From: Platanthera guangdongensis
Taxonomy: Eukaryota; Streptophyta; Magnoliopsida; Asparagales; Orchidaceae
Assembly: GCA_039583875.1 (NCBI GenBank)
Contig: CM077162.1
Span: 67,763,259-67,827,258, forward strand
Direction: 5' to 3'
DNA: 64,000 bases
The notes under the pieces are model-generated. The model was not told where the DNA came from. It made no database searches and saw nothing but the letters and a program-made list of their open reading frames with translations. Positions 22,098 through 32,359 of this stretch are shown here, one piece after another (the first letter of the stretch is position 1; each line of letters starts with the position of its first letter). The position numbers and the translations under genes were made by a program.

Positions 22098-23112
22098 GAG
22101 AGGAGACCCCGAGCAGACCCGCTGACCAGGTTCTCATCTAGCTGGCAGGGCTGTAGGCTCACTCGGTGGTTGGAGAAGGTTTGGAGAGGAGACCCCGAGA
22201 AGACCCGCTGACCAGGCTCTCATCTAGTCGGCAGGGCTGTAGGCTCACTCGGTGGTTGGAGATGGTTTGGAGAGGAGACCACGAGAAGACCCGTTGACCG
22301 TGCTCTCATCTAGCCGGCAGGGCTGTAGGCTCACTTGGTGGTTGGAGATGGTTTGGAGAGGAGACACCGAGCAGACCTGCTGACTAGGCTGTCATCTAGA
22401 TGGCAGGGCTGTAGGCTCACTCGGTGGTTGGAGATGGTTTGGAGAGGAGACCCCGAGCAGATCCGCTGACCAGGATCCCAACTAGCTGGCAGGGTTGTAG
22501 GATCACTCGGTGGTTGGAGATGGTTTGGAGAGGAGACCTCGAGAAAACCCGCTGATCAGGATCCCATCTAACTGGTAGGGCTATATGCTCACTCGGTGGT
22601 TGGAGATGGTTTGGAGAGGAGACCCCGAGCAGACCCGCTGACCAGGATCTCATCTAGCTGGCAGGGTTGTAGGCTCACTCGGTGGTTGGAGATGGTTTGT
22701 AGAGGAGACCCCGAGAAGACCCGCTGACCAGGCTCCCATCTAGCTGGCAGGGATGTAGGCTCACTCGGTGGTTGGAGATGATTTGGAGAGGAGACCCCAA
22801 GGAGACCCGCTGACCAGGCTCCCATCTAGCTGGCAGGGTTGTAGGCTCACTCGGTGGTTGGAGATGGTTTGGAGAGGAGACCCCGAGCAGACCCGCTGAC
22901 GAGGCTCCCATCTAGCTGGCAGGGCTGTAGGCACACTCGGTGGTTGGAGATGGTTTGTAGAGGAGACCCCGAGCAGACCCGCTGACCAGGCTCTCATATA
23001 GCTTGCAGGGCTGTAGGCTCACTCGGTGGTTGGAGGTGGTTTTGAGAGGAGACCCCAAGCAGACCCGCTGACCAGGCTCTCATCTAGCTGGCAGGGCTGT
23101 AGACTCACTCGA
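22098..23112 (+). repeat. 86-bp tandem array in T2 3' UTR
   Basis: About 11.8 units of 86 bp. The period is confirmed by spurious ORFs that restart every 86 bp. The unit includes GACCCCGAGCAGACCCGCTG, CATCTAGCTGGCAGGGCTG and CACTCGGTGGTTGGAGATGG. The first two blocks match the T1 74-bp unit; the last is specific to T2. Confidence 0.95.
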
Positions 23113-23627
23113 GGACAAGTTAAGTGGTGAGAGTTCAAGGGGAGAAATGTTCATATTTATCAAGAGATTGGTGGAAAATCCCTAGAAAAAGGAAGGATTG
23201 GGGGTTAGGCCAGGGAGGAGGATCTCTGGCCGACACTCGGCATGGGTGGTCTCACCCATAGCGAGTGGATCTTCCTTGTCCAAGGCACAAGCCTAGCGAA
23301 AAACGTTGGGGCCTATTATGTGGGGCGGCTGGTCTCCAAGATCTTTAGCGCATGTTTATCTTACGGCGAGACGAGCACCAAGGGACAGAAGCACTCGCGG
23401 GTGGCAAAGGCGAAGAGAGGCTCAAGGTCTAGCATCTTTGAGCTAGCTATTAAGCGAAACAGTAGAAGGGAAAAGTGCAATAGTAACATGAAAAAGGTTA
23501 ATAATAACATTCCATTCGATCATCACAAAATAGAGCACCTCACTATTTTCGAGGAAGTGTCTATCAAGATTACAAGATAAGATAAAAAATAAAAGGAGGG
23601 GGAGAAGTCACGGTCGGTGGTGTTCCC
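23113..23627 (+). other. T2 spacer between array and antisense gene B, no gene
   Basis: About 500 bp of unique sequence. It probably holds the 3' UTR of the antisense gene on the minus strand. An ORF at 23242-23580 has no recognised domain. Confidence 0.5.
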
Positions 23628-25553
23628 TTACTCCTCGCTGCCGAAAGATGAGTTGTCGTCCGTCTCGCCGAATAAGCGGGGGACCAGGTCGCGGACAGTA
23701 ACCGTCTCGGCATCCTCGCGCACCACCCCCAGCTCCTTCATCATTTTAAGAACAAGCTCCGCTGTCTTGATATTGGAATCTCGGAAGAGGGCATCCACCT
23801 CGTCCACAGAGTAGCGAGAAGGGACGGGAAATTGGTCTGAGGGGGGTGTCGCGCTGTTCCGAAGGTGGATATTTTCAGCCTTTAATTTCTTGTTCTCTCC
23901 CTCCAACTCCTCAATGCGCGAGCGCATCCGGTCGGCAGTCTCGACATCCTGCAAGAAGATTTAATGAATGAAGGACCATAATGAGCGGCGAGTAGGGATA
24001 GCAAAGAGGCGGTAAGAAAACTTACCACACCACCCTGACTCTGCGCAAGGAGGTTGTCGGTGACGGCCAGCCGCTTCTCAAGGTCGTTAGACTTCTCCCG
24101 TTCCGCGGTGAGACCAGCCTCCGCCTCCTTCCATTTCCTATTGTTGAAGACCAGGAGGCGCGAGACCCGGTGCGCGAGTTCCAGGGAGCGAAATTGAGAG
24201 TGGGCGCTCTTCAGAATGAGATCTCGCGATGCCTCATTGTCTGCAGGCACAGAGCCAAGGCCACCATATCACCCGAACCCTAGGGAGAAGGCGTGACTGG
24301 TGGGGGGGTCCTGCTCTTTCCAAGAAGGAAGGAGAGTTGACACTGAGACGTGGTTAATGTCCTTGTCCCAGAGGAGCACCGGCTCGTCGGCAGTATCCTC
24401 CGTCATAGGCCCCATGTTATAATTGGGGTGTGAGGCGGGAGCCAGTCGGCTGGAGGAACCAACCTCGCCGGAAGGGAACTCAGCAGTCTGAACGTTGGAG
24501 GTGGCAGCTGGCTCTGACAAGACCGTCTCGCGGGTAGGCGAGACGGGTTGTTGGGGAGGTAAGGGAGACCCTATAGAGATGGGAGATAGGGATCCCGATA
24601 ACTCTTTCCTCTCTTTGGCAGATTTTTTCTCCTTTTTGAAAGACATCGCTTTCTTCACCTTCTTCTTTGGGTTGTGCCGGGAAGTGCCCTCATCCCCGGG
24701 CCTTTTCTTTAGGGTGGGGGTCAGCGTATCCCTCGCGGCCTCCGCCGCCATACTCGCTAAGGTGAGACCCCTGTTACTCTGGTAAGGAGGATGAACAGGG
24801 ATGGTTCTCTCTCCTGGACAGGTTGACAATCAGCAGAGAACAGAAAATTTTATAATGCTAAGGGGGGAATGGGAGTATACCTTCGCCGGGGAAGACGGCT
24901 GGAAACGAGTCGAGGTCTCGCATGAGGTAATTGACCTCAAAATTTTTCCCTGCGAAGAAGTCGCAGAGATCCTTCTCGGTACCCCCAACCTTGGGGGTTT
25001 CATAGTAGCATTCAGCAGGAGACACCGGGGCGAGAGGAATGCCTCCCAAATCCCCGCGAATGAAGATGAAGCGAGTCAGCCAGTGATGATTTTTATTCGG
25101 TGTCTCGCACACCTTTAGTCCTTGGCCTGTGAAGTAAGAAACGTCATCATCTTTCGCGTGATAGACGAACAGCTTGTGAAAGGCGGTCAAGCTGAATTCG
25201 ATGTGCTCTCGCCGCAGGTAGCAGGCAAAAGCAATCAACATAGAGATGGCATTGGGGTTGAATTGGGCGGGGACAACCCCGAAGTACTTGAGGACTAATT
25301 TGACCTCTGGCCAAAGGGGAAGTCGCAGCCCCGCCTCGAAGTGCGAGACGGGGAAGGCCAGTTCGTTGGGGTAGAAAGTGTTGATGCATTCGCCAACTAT
25401 GGGTGGGCTAGACAAGTATCTGTCAGCAAGGAACTCGCTACCGAAGCGAGTATATTCTTCCTCTGGCAGTCTGCCGAGAAGAAAATCGTGATCCACAAAT
25501 CGCTTTCCGCAACGGCTGCGACCCTCACCTTCTTCCACCCTTTTCTTTCCCAA
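23628..25553 (-). pseudogene. T2 antisense gene B, spliced, plant 'transposase_28'-like
   Basis: It lies on the strand opposite gag-pol. Exon 1 (25553-24881) encodes the domain called putative gypsy-type transposon protein in domain databases (FEAGLRLPLWPEV, LKYFGVVPAQFNPNA). Intron 1 (24880-24814, 67 nt) has donor GTATAC and acceptor TGTCCAG; joining keeps frame, phase 1. Exon 2 carries a basic NLS-like PKKKVKK. Intron 2 (24025-23949, 77 nt) has donor GTAAGT and acceptor CTTCTTGCAG, phase 0. Exon 3 (23948-23628) is coiled-coil-like (MRSRIEELEGENKKLKAE) and ends with a VRDLVPRLF motif. One stop (TGA at 24269-24271) interrupts exon 2. Function is unknown; antisense extra ORFs are documented in Grande-like Tat elements. 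Confidence 0.75.
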
Positions 25554-25706
25554 AGTAGGCGAGAAGGTGGAAATAGGGGAAGAGAGCGATCTAGAGGGAT
25601 AGCGGGACGCGAGAAGTGTGTAGAAGAAGAAGCGTAGGCGGAAGCTCTGACCGCAAAAACAGCCAAGAATAGTAACAGAAGTATGGGAATATCTGGATTT
25701 AAGAGG

Positions 25707-25714
25707 TATTTATA
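25707..25714 (-). promoter_or_regulatory. TATA box of T2 antisense gene B
   Basis: TATAAATA on the minus strand, about 155 bp upstream of the gene B ATG (25551-25553). T1 has a counterpart at 30254-30261 upstream of its gene B. Confidence 0.6.
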
Positions 25715-25787
25715 ATGAATGAAGGATAGAGGAGATCGAGCGGGAAAATCAAGCGGCGGGAAATGAAGAGACAGCCCGACGCTTCGC

Positions 25788-25788
<1 letters not shown>

Positions 25789-25827
<39 letters not shown>
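25789..25827 (+). repeat. CT microsatellite
   Basis: A nearly pure (CT)n tract in the gap between antisense genes A and B of T2, upstream of the gene B TATA box on the minus strand. Confidence 0.9.
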
Positions 25828-26101
25828 AGAACCCAAGGGGCGAAAACGCCGCGGCGACCTTTTCGAATTCAAGGTCATCATTACGAACTAATTAATTAAA
25901 AAAGGAGCTAATCACAGTAATGATGAAAAACCTAGCATGACATGACAGGCACAACACCATAATGATGAAATTTTTCATCCCGCGGGGAGGGAGCATCCCG
26001 TCCAGAGAAGTTTTATACAAACACGCCAATAGTTAAACATAATTAAAATAGCAATAATAATACATGGTGGCATGGAGAAGGCGAGAAAGGACCGCGACAA
26101 C

Positions 26102-27028
26102 TTAGTTCCTGACCCATTTCCAGCGGCCATCTTGGCCTCCCGCAAAGGGAGGGCGGCCAGGAAGATGAAAAGCGCGAGCGGTGACCACGCCGCGGCATGC
26201 GAGACGGAGATGTTCGTCCGTCTCGTTTAGGATGGCTTGGGGGTCTGTCCCGTCCATTGCGCCATCAGCTTCCATCTCAGCAGAAAGGCGGTGGCACTCT
26301 GTTTCTAGCCAGTCCATGCACCGGTCAGAGGTCTGCTTTTCCAGCTCCATCTCGCGGATTATATGCGTGTATTTGCGGAACATCCTAGCCGTCCTCCGCT
26401 TCAGCTCCAGGGTATCCATGGGATCACCCAAGTAGTCCTCGATCTCGCCAGGATGGGGAAGAGGCGAGAGGGGGGGAGACGCGGGAGCGTCTTTAGTGTC
26501 AGAATTAAATTGGATGCCTGCACAAGGAGCGAGAAATCATAAACAAGGATGAGTTCGCATGGGTTGGATAAAAGAAGGTGAATTAGAGGAAAAGCGAGAA
26601 GGGTAAGTTCTTACTTGGGATGCGAGGGTTCCCCATAATCCGTGATAGTGGTGTGGAGGACGTCTCGAGCGAGTCGGTGCGCTGATGAGTTTGGTTGATA
26701 TCGTCAGGAGGATTGGCGGGCATAGGGGAATCAGCAGAGTTTCCCTGAAAAAAGCGTGATCAGTAGGCAGGACGAAAGAAGAGAGAGAAGAATGAGGAAT
26801 TACACATCTCTCCCCGGAAGAGGCGGGAAGATTATCTGTTGTCAAAGGGGCGGAGGAGGTCGCGCTCGCCGAGAGGGGAGGGCAGGCGGCCTTCATTTTC
26901 TTCAGGCGAGAGGACGGAGGGGTTGAGGGAGGGGTACCCCCTAGATCCGGGAAAAGGGCAGCCATGTTGGCCTTATTTCGCTTTCGCACCATCGCAAGGC
27001 GCTCACGAAAACTCTGACTGTGAGACAT
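26102..27028 (-). CDS. T2 antisense gene A, intact three-exon reading
   Basis: Exons 27028-26804, 26744-26615 and 26517-26102 (225, 130 and 416 nt) sum to 771 nt, giving about 256 codons plus stop without interruption. Intron 1 (59 nt) uses GTAATT and TTTTTTCAG, phase 0. Intron 2 (97 nt) uses GTAAGA and CTTGTGCAG, phase 1. The start MSHSQSFRERL is preferred over an in-frame ATG 30 nt upstream because T1 has an equivalent start (MPVSEEVRARL) and the TATA box is 60 bp away. The N-terminus is basic, the middle Ser/Pro-rich, and the C-terminus a probable coiled coil (LELKRRTARMFRKY, then EMELEK). No known family is recognised. The exons are predicted by eye; the 59-nt intron is short. Confidence 0.65.
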
Positions 27029-27087
27029 ATTGAAGGACGAGGAAATGAAGGAAGACAAAAAGGGACCCTAATGAAAGCTGGGATCTC

Positions 27088-27096
27088 ATATTTATA
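27088..27096 (-). promoter_or_regulatory. TATA box of T2 antisense gene A
   Basis: The minus strand reads TATAAATAT in the context CCTATAAATATGAG, 60 bp before the chosen ATG. T1 has TATAAATATA 64 bp before its gene A start. Confidence 0.65.
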
Positions 27097-27189
27097 GGCC
27101 CCATGGGGGGGGCACCGAAGATTCTCATAAGTGAATCCCAGCGCCGCGAGCCTCGGTTGGACTTATCTTTTCAAGGTTATGGCAACCTC

Positions 27190-27204
27190 GAAAAGAGCGG
27201 GGAT
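27190..27204 (+). promoter_or_regulatory. T2 polypurine tract
   Basis: GAAAAGAGCGGGGAT immediately before the 3' LTR. The T1 counterpart (AAAAAGAGAGGGGAG) is similar. Confidence 0.8.
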
Positions 27205-27889
27205 TGTGCACAACCTTGGGCTCGCGAGAGGTGGTCAACGAGCGATAAGGGGAGGCTGGCGAGACGATAGGTGATTAAGACCAGGGGGACCCACCTGCAG
27301 GAGGCGGGATGGGAGATTCTTGGAGCTTGGCGAGATGGTTATGGTACGCGAGATGGCCTATATTGTGAGATGCCAGCGAGACGGACAGAGGGGGTCGTCT
27401 CGCCCGTCAGTCTCTTCCTCACTCGCCACATGGGAGAGGAGATGTCTTTATCTTTTTACTCCCAAGGGGGATTTTACCTTTGTGCCCCATGTAGTTTTAC
27501 CTTTTTACCCCTGAAGGTCTGCGTATAGCCCTCCGGAACAGCGGAGTTTGGTTGTTGGCAGACCCAGCCCAGGGTGTTTTGGTCATTTCAGGTTAGTTTA
27601 GAAGTGATACTTGCAGATCAGATTTAGAGGCCTATAAATAGACCGATAAGGTACCTGAGATGTGCGTAGGAACCTTTCCACTGTCTTCCTCACTGGCACC
27701 TAGCTCAGCATTGGCTAGGGAGGGGAAGATTTTTAATTCTTCCGGGAAAGAGGTGGGACCTCCGAGTTGAGACCCCTCGGTCTGTTTTCAGGTCTCCGAC
27801 TCACGTCACGAGTGTAGTTCAAGAAGAGTACGTGTGGGCTGCATCCTCAGTTTCGAACTTTAGGAGGGATCAGAAAGCTGGTTTCAACA
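27205..27889 (+). repeat. T2 3' LTR
   Basis: Starts TGTGCACAACCTTGGG, ends GGTTTCAACA, and has TATA at 27633-27641. It is nearly identical to 7111-7794 and is followed by the right TSD AAGAT. Confidence 0.93.
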
Positions 27890-28351
27890 AAGATAACGGT
27901 CCAGGCGGCGAAAAACTAGGCCGCGTCGCAAGAGGGTCGACTCGCAAGAAACCCGGCGGCTCGGGTATGAGCCGATCCAACTTGCCTCCTCTGGCGAGCA
28001 AGCAACATAGAGGATCTGGACTAGGCAGGCAGGTCACCACTCGTGGGATGGCTGACTAAGCCTCCTATGCTCCCTACACCAAGTCCTTAGGGGACACGCG
28101 ATCTCGCTGTCAGGGCACGGAAAAAGGAAATGCGAGAGGGAGGAATAAGACGAGCCGCGAGAACGAAAAGAAAGAAAATCCACACTGCATAGAATCCATT
28201 ACAAGTGACAGTAATATACATACACACGAAAAGGCGAATACAAAACAGTTCACTAACGAGCAGAAACAAAAATCGGGGCGTGGCCCACGCTTATATCATA
28301 ATGAAGGGAAAGTATATATATAATGAGGACGCGAGCTTCGGGGGACAAATC
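27890..28351 (+). other. T1 resumes: spacer before antisense gene B, no gene
   Basis: After the AAGAT duplication the T1 3' region continues from 7110. No coding domain is visible on either strand. Confidence 0.55.
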
Positions 28352-30132
28352 CTAGTGGCGCTGGTAAGACTTGTCTCCCAAATCCTGCACCGGGAGGAAC
28401 AATGCCGGTACTAGGTCGCTCGCAGAGAGACCTGCGCCCTCGCTCTTGATGAGATCAGCCCACCATAGCATCTAGATTGTATACTTGGTCGCGTTGGTGC
28501 CATTCTTCTGCATCATTTCTTCCAGTTCATGCTCGGTGTAATGTGTGAGCTGGCAGGCGCTGCTTGATGACGGCGGGATAGTTGTCGCGGCCTCCATCTC
28601 TTGCACCCATGCCCACAACACTTCCCTCTCCTTCTCCATAGCGGCGACAGCGGAGTCGGCAGAATCCGCCCTCTCCCTCTGTCACTCTACCTCCTCTTGG
28701 GCGAGACGGCGAGCATCCTCCTTCTTGTCTGCCAGCCTTTTGAGTGAGGGGGTGTTACTCTCCACCGGAGTGCAGCGCCGGCCGACCATGTGGGCCAGCT
28801 CCGGGCTGCGAAGCTGGGCCCGTGCGCTTTAATGCACCAGCACCCGTATCGCCTCCTCATAATAGATGGTGGCGTCCTCCCTCAAGTAGAGGCCGAACGA
28901 GAAGTTGTAAGCTTACCCGCTGATGGTCTCCTACTCTAGCCAGCTTGGCAGCAGGGTGGAGATCACTGTCTGATTTGCCTCCTTGTTCCACAACAGGAGC
29001 GGGATGTCGAGCTCGTCCAGGCACTTCTCGCCATAGCCAAAGTTGCGGTGCCCCCCTCAGCGCCGGCTTCACGGCGGTCCGCGCCTCTCCCTACGGCTCG
29101 GAGGTGCCAGCCGCCTCGCTGGGGACATTGCTGGCTGAAGCAGTCGCTGGGGTGGGGTCCTTGTCCAGTTGGGTCGCTGGTGCTTTGCCTTTTCTCTGTC
29201 CCGCGGTGGGCACCTCACCCGCAGCCTTCGCCTTCTTAGGCGGTGGCGCTGGAGGTTGTTCACGGCTCAGCCGCTTCTGGACGGCAGATGCCGGGATCTC
29301 GCAATGTGCAGCGTCTGCGGCTTGAGCGCGGGCGAGCCCACTAGGAGCGACCCGGGCACTCTCGTATGGGGGGTGCAGGGGGACGTCCCACACGCCTGCG
29401 AGAAAAGAAAGTTAAATCAAGAAAGAAAACAGTAAAGCAGAAAGGAGAAGCGCGTGTAGCTTATCTCCCCCGGGCGGGATGGCGGCGAGGGTGTCCAGAT
29501 TCCGGCGCAGGAAGGAAACCTCGAGGTTCTTCCCGGTGAAGAACCCGCACAAATACGCTTCATGGCCCCCCATGGTAGGGGCAGTAGCTCGCCTCGCTGA
29601 GTTGCACCAGCAAGAATGGGACATTGACGAAGTCCCCCTTGACAAACACGATCTTCTTGAGCCAATTATGGCTCTTGTTGATGGTCTCGCGAACCTTAAC
29701 GTGGGCGCTGGAAAAATAGGCGGTCCCGTCCTTGTTCGCACGGAAAAAGAACAACTTGCGGAAGACTGTGAGGCTGAACTCAACCCGCTCCTCCCGCAAG
29801 AAGCAGGCAAAACCGACCATGACTGCTACGGAGTTCGGGGTCATTTGGCCGATGACAACCCCAAAATATTTCAGTATATGTCGCACCTCCGGCCATAGAG
29901 GGAGCCGAAGGACAACCTCAAAGTGCGCCACCGGGATGGCGAGCTCTCCCTCTGTTAGGTCATTTATTCTTTCTCCCTCCCCAGGCCGCCTCGCCACGAA
30001 GCCTGGTGGTATGTAGTCGCTTATCGCGTCAAGGAACTCGCTCTCAGAGATGACGGCGAGGGGAAAGTCGTGCTCAGCAAAGGTCCAAGCACACTTGCCC
30101 ATCCCGTCCGCGTCGCCGCTTCCACCGTCCAT
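28352..30132 (-). pseudogene. T1 antisense gene B, decayed homologue of T2 gene B
   Basis: Exon 1 starts at 30132 and carries the same domain (FEVVLRLPLWPEV, LKYFGVVIGQMTPNS). A one-base expansion of a G run near 29568-29574 shifts the frame before CGFFTGKNLEV. The intron sits at the same place and phase as in T2 (29464-29396, 69 nt), with a good acceptor (TTTCTTTTCTCGCAG) but donor AT instead of GT. Exon 2 has a basic PPKKAKA stretch. The 3' part keeps LAHMVGRR and ends with a SDLVPALF motif, homologous to the T2 end. Several stops show it is dead. Conservation of order, intron and ends supports a once-functional antisense gene. Confidence 0.75.
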
Positions 30133-30253
30133 TTCGTAGAAAGCTTGCTAAGCGGGTGGGGAAGTCCTCGCAGCAAGCGGGCGAGCCGGAGTTCGCAAGG
30201 AGCATGAGAAGGGGAGACTAAAATGCAGTGGGTGAGCAATGGCCGGCAGGGCC

Positions 30254-30261
30254 TATTTATA
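30254..30261 (-). promoter_or_regulatory. TATA box of T1 antisense gene B
   Basis: The minus strand reads TATAAATAGG, about 122 bp upstream of the gene B ATG at 30130-30132. Confidence 0.55.
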
Positions 30262-30956
30262 GAAAGAAAAAGGGCGTGAAAATCTTCCGCCGGCGGGAAA
30301 AGTGCGGATAGCAAAAATAAGGCCGGACGGTTCAACTTCCCGGCTCGTAGCCGCGCCACAAGGACCGTCCGATGGCAAATTGTGCCCACCCGCGTCCGCA
30401 CAAGAGGGAGCTACGACTCGCACCCGCCTGAAATCATAGGCGAGCCGGGGAGACTCGCTACAAGTGAGTTCCCGGCCTGCTCCTGCCAGGAATAGATAGG
30501 CGTGTTGGGCAAGCCGATTTAATGATCTCGCGCCCGCTTAAAGAAGTTGTGGGCGAGCAAGAGGGCTTCATCCGTACCCGCCCAAGTAAAACTAAAAAAC
30601 AACACAAGTAGACATAATGTGCGGCAAGAATTAAGCCCGTCGACGGGCTAGAGAAGTCTCAGATTATTACAAACATTAAAATGTTTCAAAATGGGGAACC
30701 CTCATAAGCAAGTTGGTTTAGAGTGCGGATGCGGCCTGACCCGGCGTCTAACTACGGGGAGGGGGTAGACGGGTCAGTACTGGATCCATTTCCACCTGCC
30801 CCGCCTCTGCGTCACGGTTCAGGGCGCCACGTGAGGAAAGTGATATCGTGAAATGCTACCAGCTCCTGCTGGGCCAGGCCTACTTGCTCTATGGCGTGCC
30901 TGAGCAGCTCCTCGGCCCACGTAATATGCACGCCAGGAGAAGTAATCTCCTCCCCT
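30262..30956 (-). other. T1 spacer between antisense genes A and B
   Basis: About 700 bp that would hold the gene B promoter and gene A 3' end on the minus strand. No ORF with a recognisable domain is seen. Confidence 0.5.
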
Positions 30957-31747
30957 TCAGCTAGGCCCCGCGCTCCCTCCAGCCACGAGTCGTGCCTCTG
31001 TCACAATTTTGTCCCGGTCAACCCTGTTAAAGATCTCCTGTAGCAGCAGAGTACGCTTCTGAAACAGCTGCGTCACTTGTCTCTTCATCCCCGCCACATC
31101 CGCCGGGTCGCCCAGTTGCTCTGAAACCCCCTCCGCTTTAGGGGGAGGCAAGTATCCCTCGCTCATCTCAGCGTCAAAAGAGACCACATTATAACCTACG
31201 AAGAGAAAAGTCAGAGGGGATGGGCGAGAACAAAACAAGCACCGAGTACGAGCTTACCAGGGTTCGGCACATCGCCCGCACCAGTGGATGGTCGAGAAGA
31301 ACCCGACCATCCCTCGAAGAGTTCCCCTTCGAAAGTTACGATGGATTTCCCTAGCCCTGGGGGGATCGGCGACCGAGAACTATCCGGAGGGGGACGTACC
31401 AGGCCCGAGGGGCTGCGACCCGCTCGGTTGAAAACAGGAGGGAGTGACCCCCTTCCGCTCCCCCATCTCCGCTCTCGCGGGGCGGCACCTGCGGGGAGGA
31501 AAGTCAGAAATGAAGTGACAAGCCAGACGGGAGGTGCGCATACCTCAGGAAAAACCTCGGTGCCTACAGCCGAGCTGGAGCCCGGGAAGTCATTTTTCGG
31601 GGACCGCGTGACGATCTTTCCTTTTACCGGCCTGAAGAGAGGGCCGGGAGACCCACGTGCCAACCACGGGGCAGCCTCAAGGGCCTCTTCTCTTGTCTTT
31701 TGGCTCGCAGCTGCCAGCCGGGCTCGCACTTCCTCACTGACAGGCAT
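30957..31747 (-). pseudogene. T1 antisense gene A, decayed homologue
   Basis: The start MPVSEEVRARLAAASQKT (ATG 31745-31747) parallels T2. A candidate intron 1 has donor GTATGC and acceptor CCTCCCCGCAG but does not keep frame in this copy, so an indel is likely. Intron 2 (31257-31196, 62 nt; donor GTAAGC, acceptor TTCTCTTCGTAG) is phase 1, as in T2. The last exon contains LGDPADVAGMKRQVTQLFQK, aligning with LGDPMDTLELKRRTARMFRK of T2. It ends at 30957. Confidence 0.65.
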
Positions 31748-31810
31748 GGTGTAGCTACAGTTCACTGAGAAAGGCAAGTGGGGGTAGGAATTTCCCTAGA
31801 GGCTCGGTGG

Positions 31811-31820
31811 TATATTTATA
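31811..31820 (-). promoter_or_regulatory. TATA box of T1 antisense gene A
   Basis: The minus strand reads TATAAATATA, 64 bp upstream of the gene A ATG. The spacing almost matches T2. Confidence 0.6.
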
Positions 31821-31918
31821 GCTAGGGAGTGGGACCCACCAGAAGATTCCTCGACAGCTCAGCACAGCACTCACCAAACACGCGGGTTGGATAATTCTTT
31901 CCGAGCTTGGTCAAGCTC

Positions 31919-31933
31919 AAAAAGAGAGGGGAG
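31919..31933 (+). promoter_or_regulatory. T1 polypurine tract
   Basis: AAAAAGAGAGGGGAG directly precedes the T1 3' LTR start (TGTGTACAATCTCG), matching the T2 arrangement. Confidence 0.75.
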
Positions 31934-32359
31934 TGTGTACAATCTCGTGTTCGCAGAGTGGACCCGCCAGCGGACCAACACATCTTGCAGGCACCAGAAC
32001 AACATGCTGGCAAGCACCAGATGGCCAGCTCGCTCGCACTCAATCCAGGCGGGCGAGCCGTGCGAGCTGGACCCCCCCCCCCCCCGGTATTCGTCGAGCA
32101 GAGGTTCGGGCTCGACATTCGTCGAACAGAGTTTGGGCTCGGCATTCGACGAGCAGATGACGGAGCTCTGCAAGCTTCGAACTAATATTCAGGGATGAAC
32201 TCGTCAAGCCCAAGCAGCGAGCTCCTCTGGAGCACTCCATAGCAATAGTTTGAAACCAGCCAGCCCGCCCCCTACAGGCGACCTGGCCGCCAGCCCGCCT
32301 CAAAGCAGGCATTGGCGGATCGCGATGGCCTGGCTCGCACTCGCCCAAGAGGAGAAGGT
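31934..32359 (+). repeat. T1 3' LTR, first part
   Basis: Begins TGTGTACAATCTCG, similar to the T2 LTR start. It includes a C tract near 32073-32086. It is interrupted after AAGGT (32355-32359) by S2, and the LTR resumes after the matching AAGGC at 55787-55791. Confidence 0.8.

Larger units (their letters stand above)
7111..27889 (+). mobile_element. T2: Tat-lineage Ty3/gypsy element with nested Copia
   Basis: LTRs of 684 bp (7111-7794) and 685 bp (27205-27889) share the ends TGT...TTTCAACA and are flanked by AAGAT (7106-7110 and 27890-27894). The order is gag, protease, RT, RNase H, second RNase H, integrase, 86-bp array, antisense gene B, antisense gene A, polypurine tract and 3' LTR. C1 splits it between the two RNase H domains. 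Without C1 and one TSD copy it is about 12.5 kb, a normal Tat size. All sense-strand coding blocks carry stops or frameshifts, so it is not autonomous now. Confidence 0.93.

Noticed and set aside
22417..22997. Four overlapping 78-codon minus-strand ORFs
   Set aside because: They restart every 86 bp within the T2 array and have identical wording; not genes.
24251..24282. A 32-nt intron in T2 gene B (GTGATA to TGCCTGCAG) that would remove the TGA at 24269
   Set aside because: Far too short for plant splicing, and the T1 homologue is colinear here; a nonsense change or indel is simpler.
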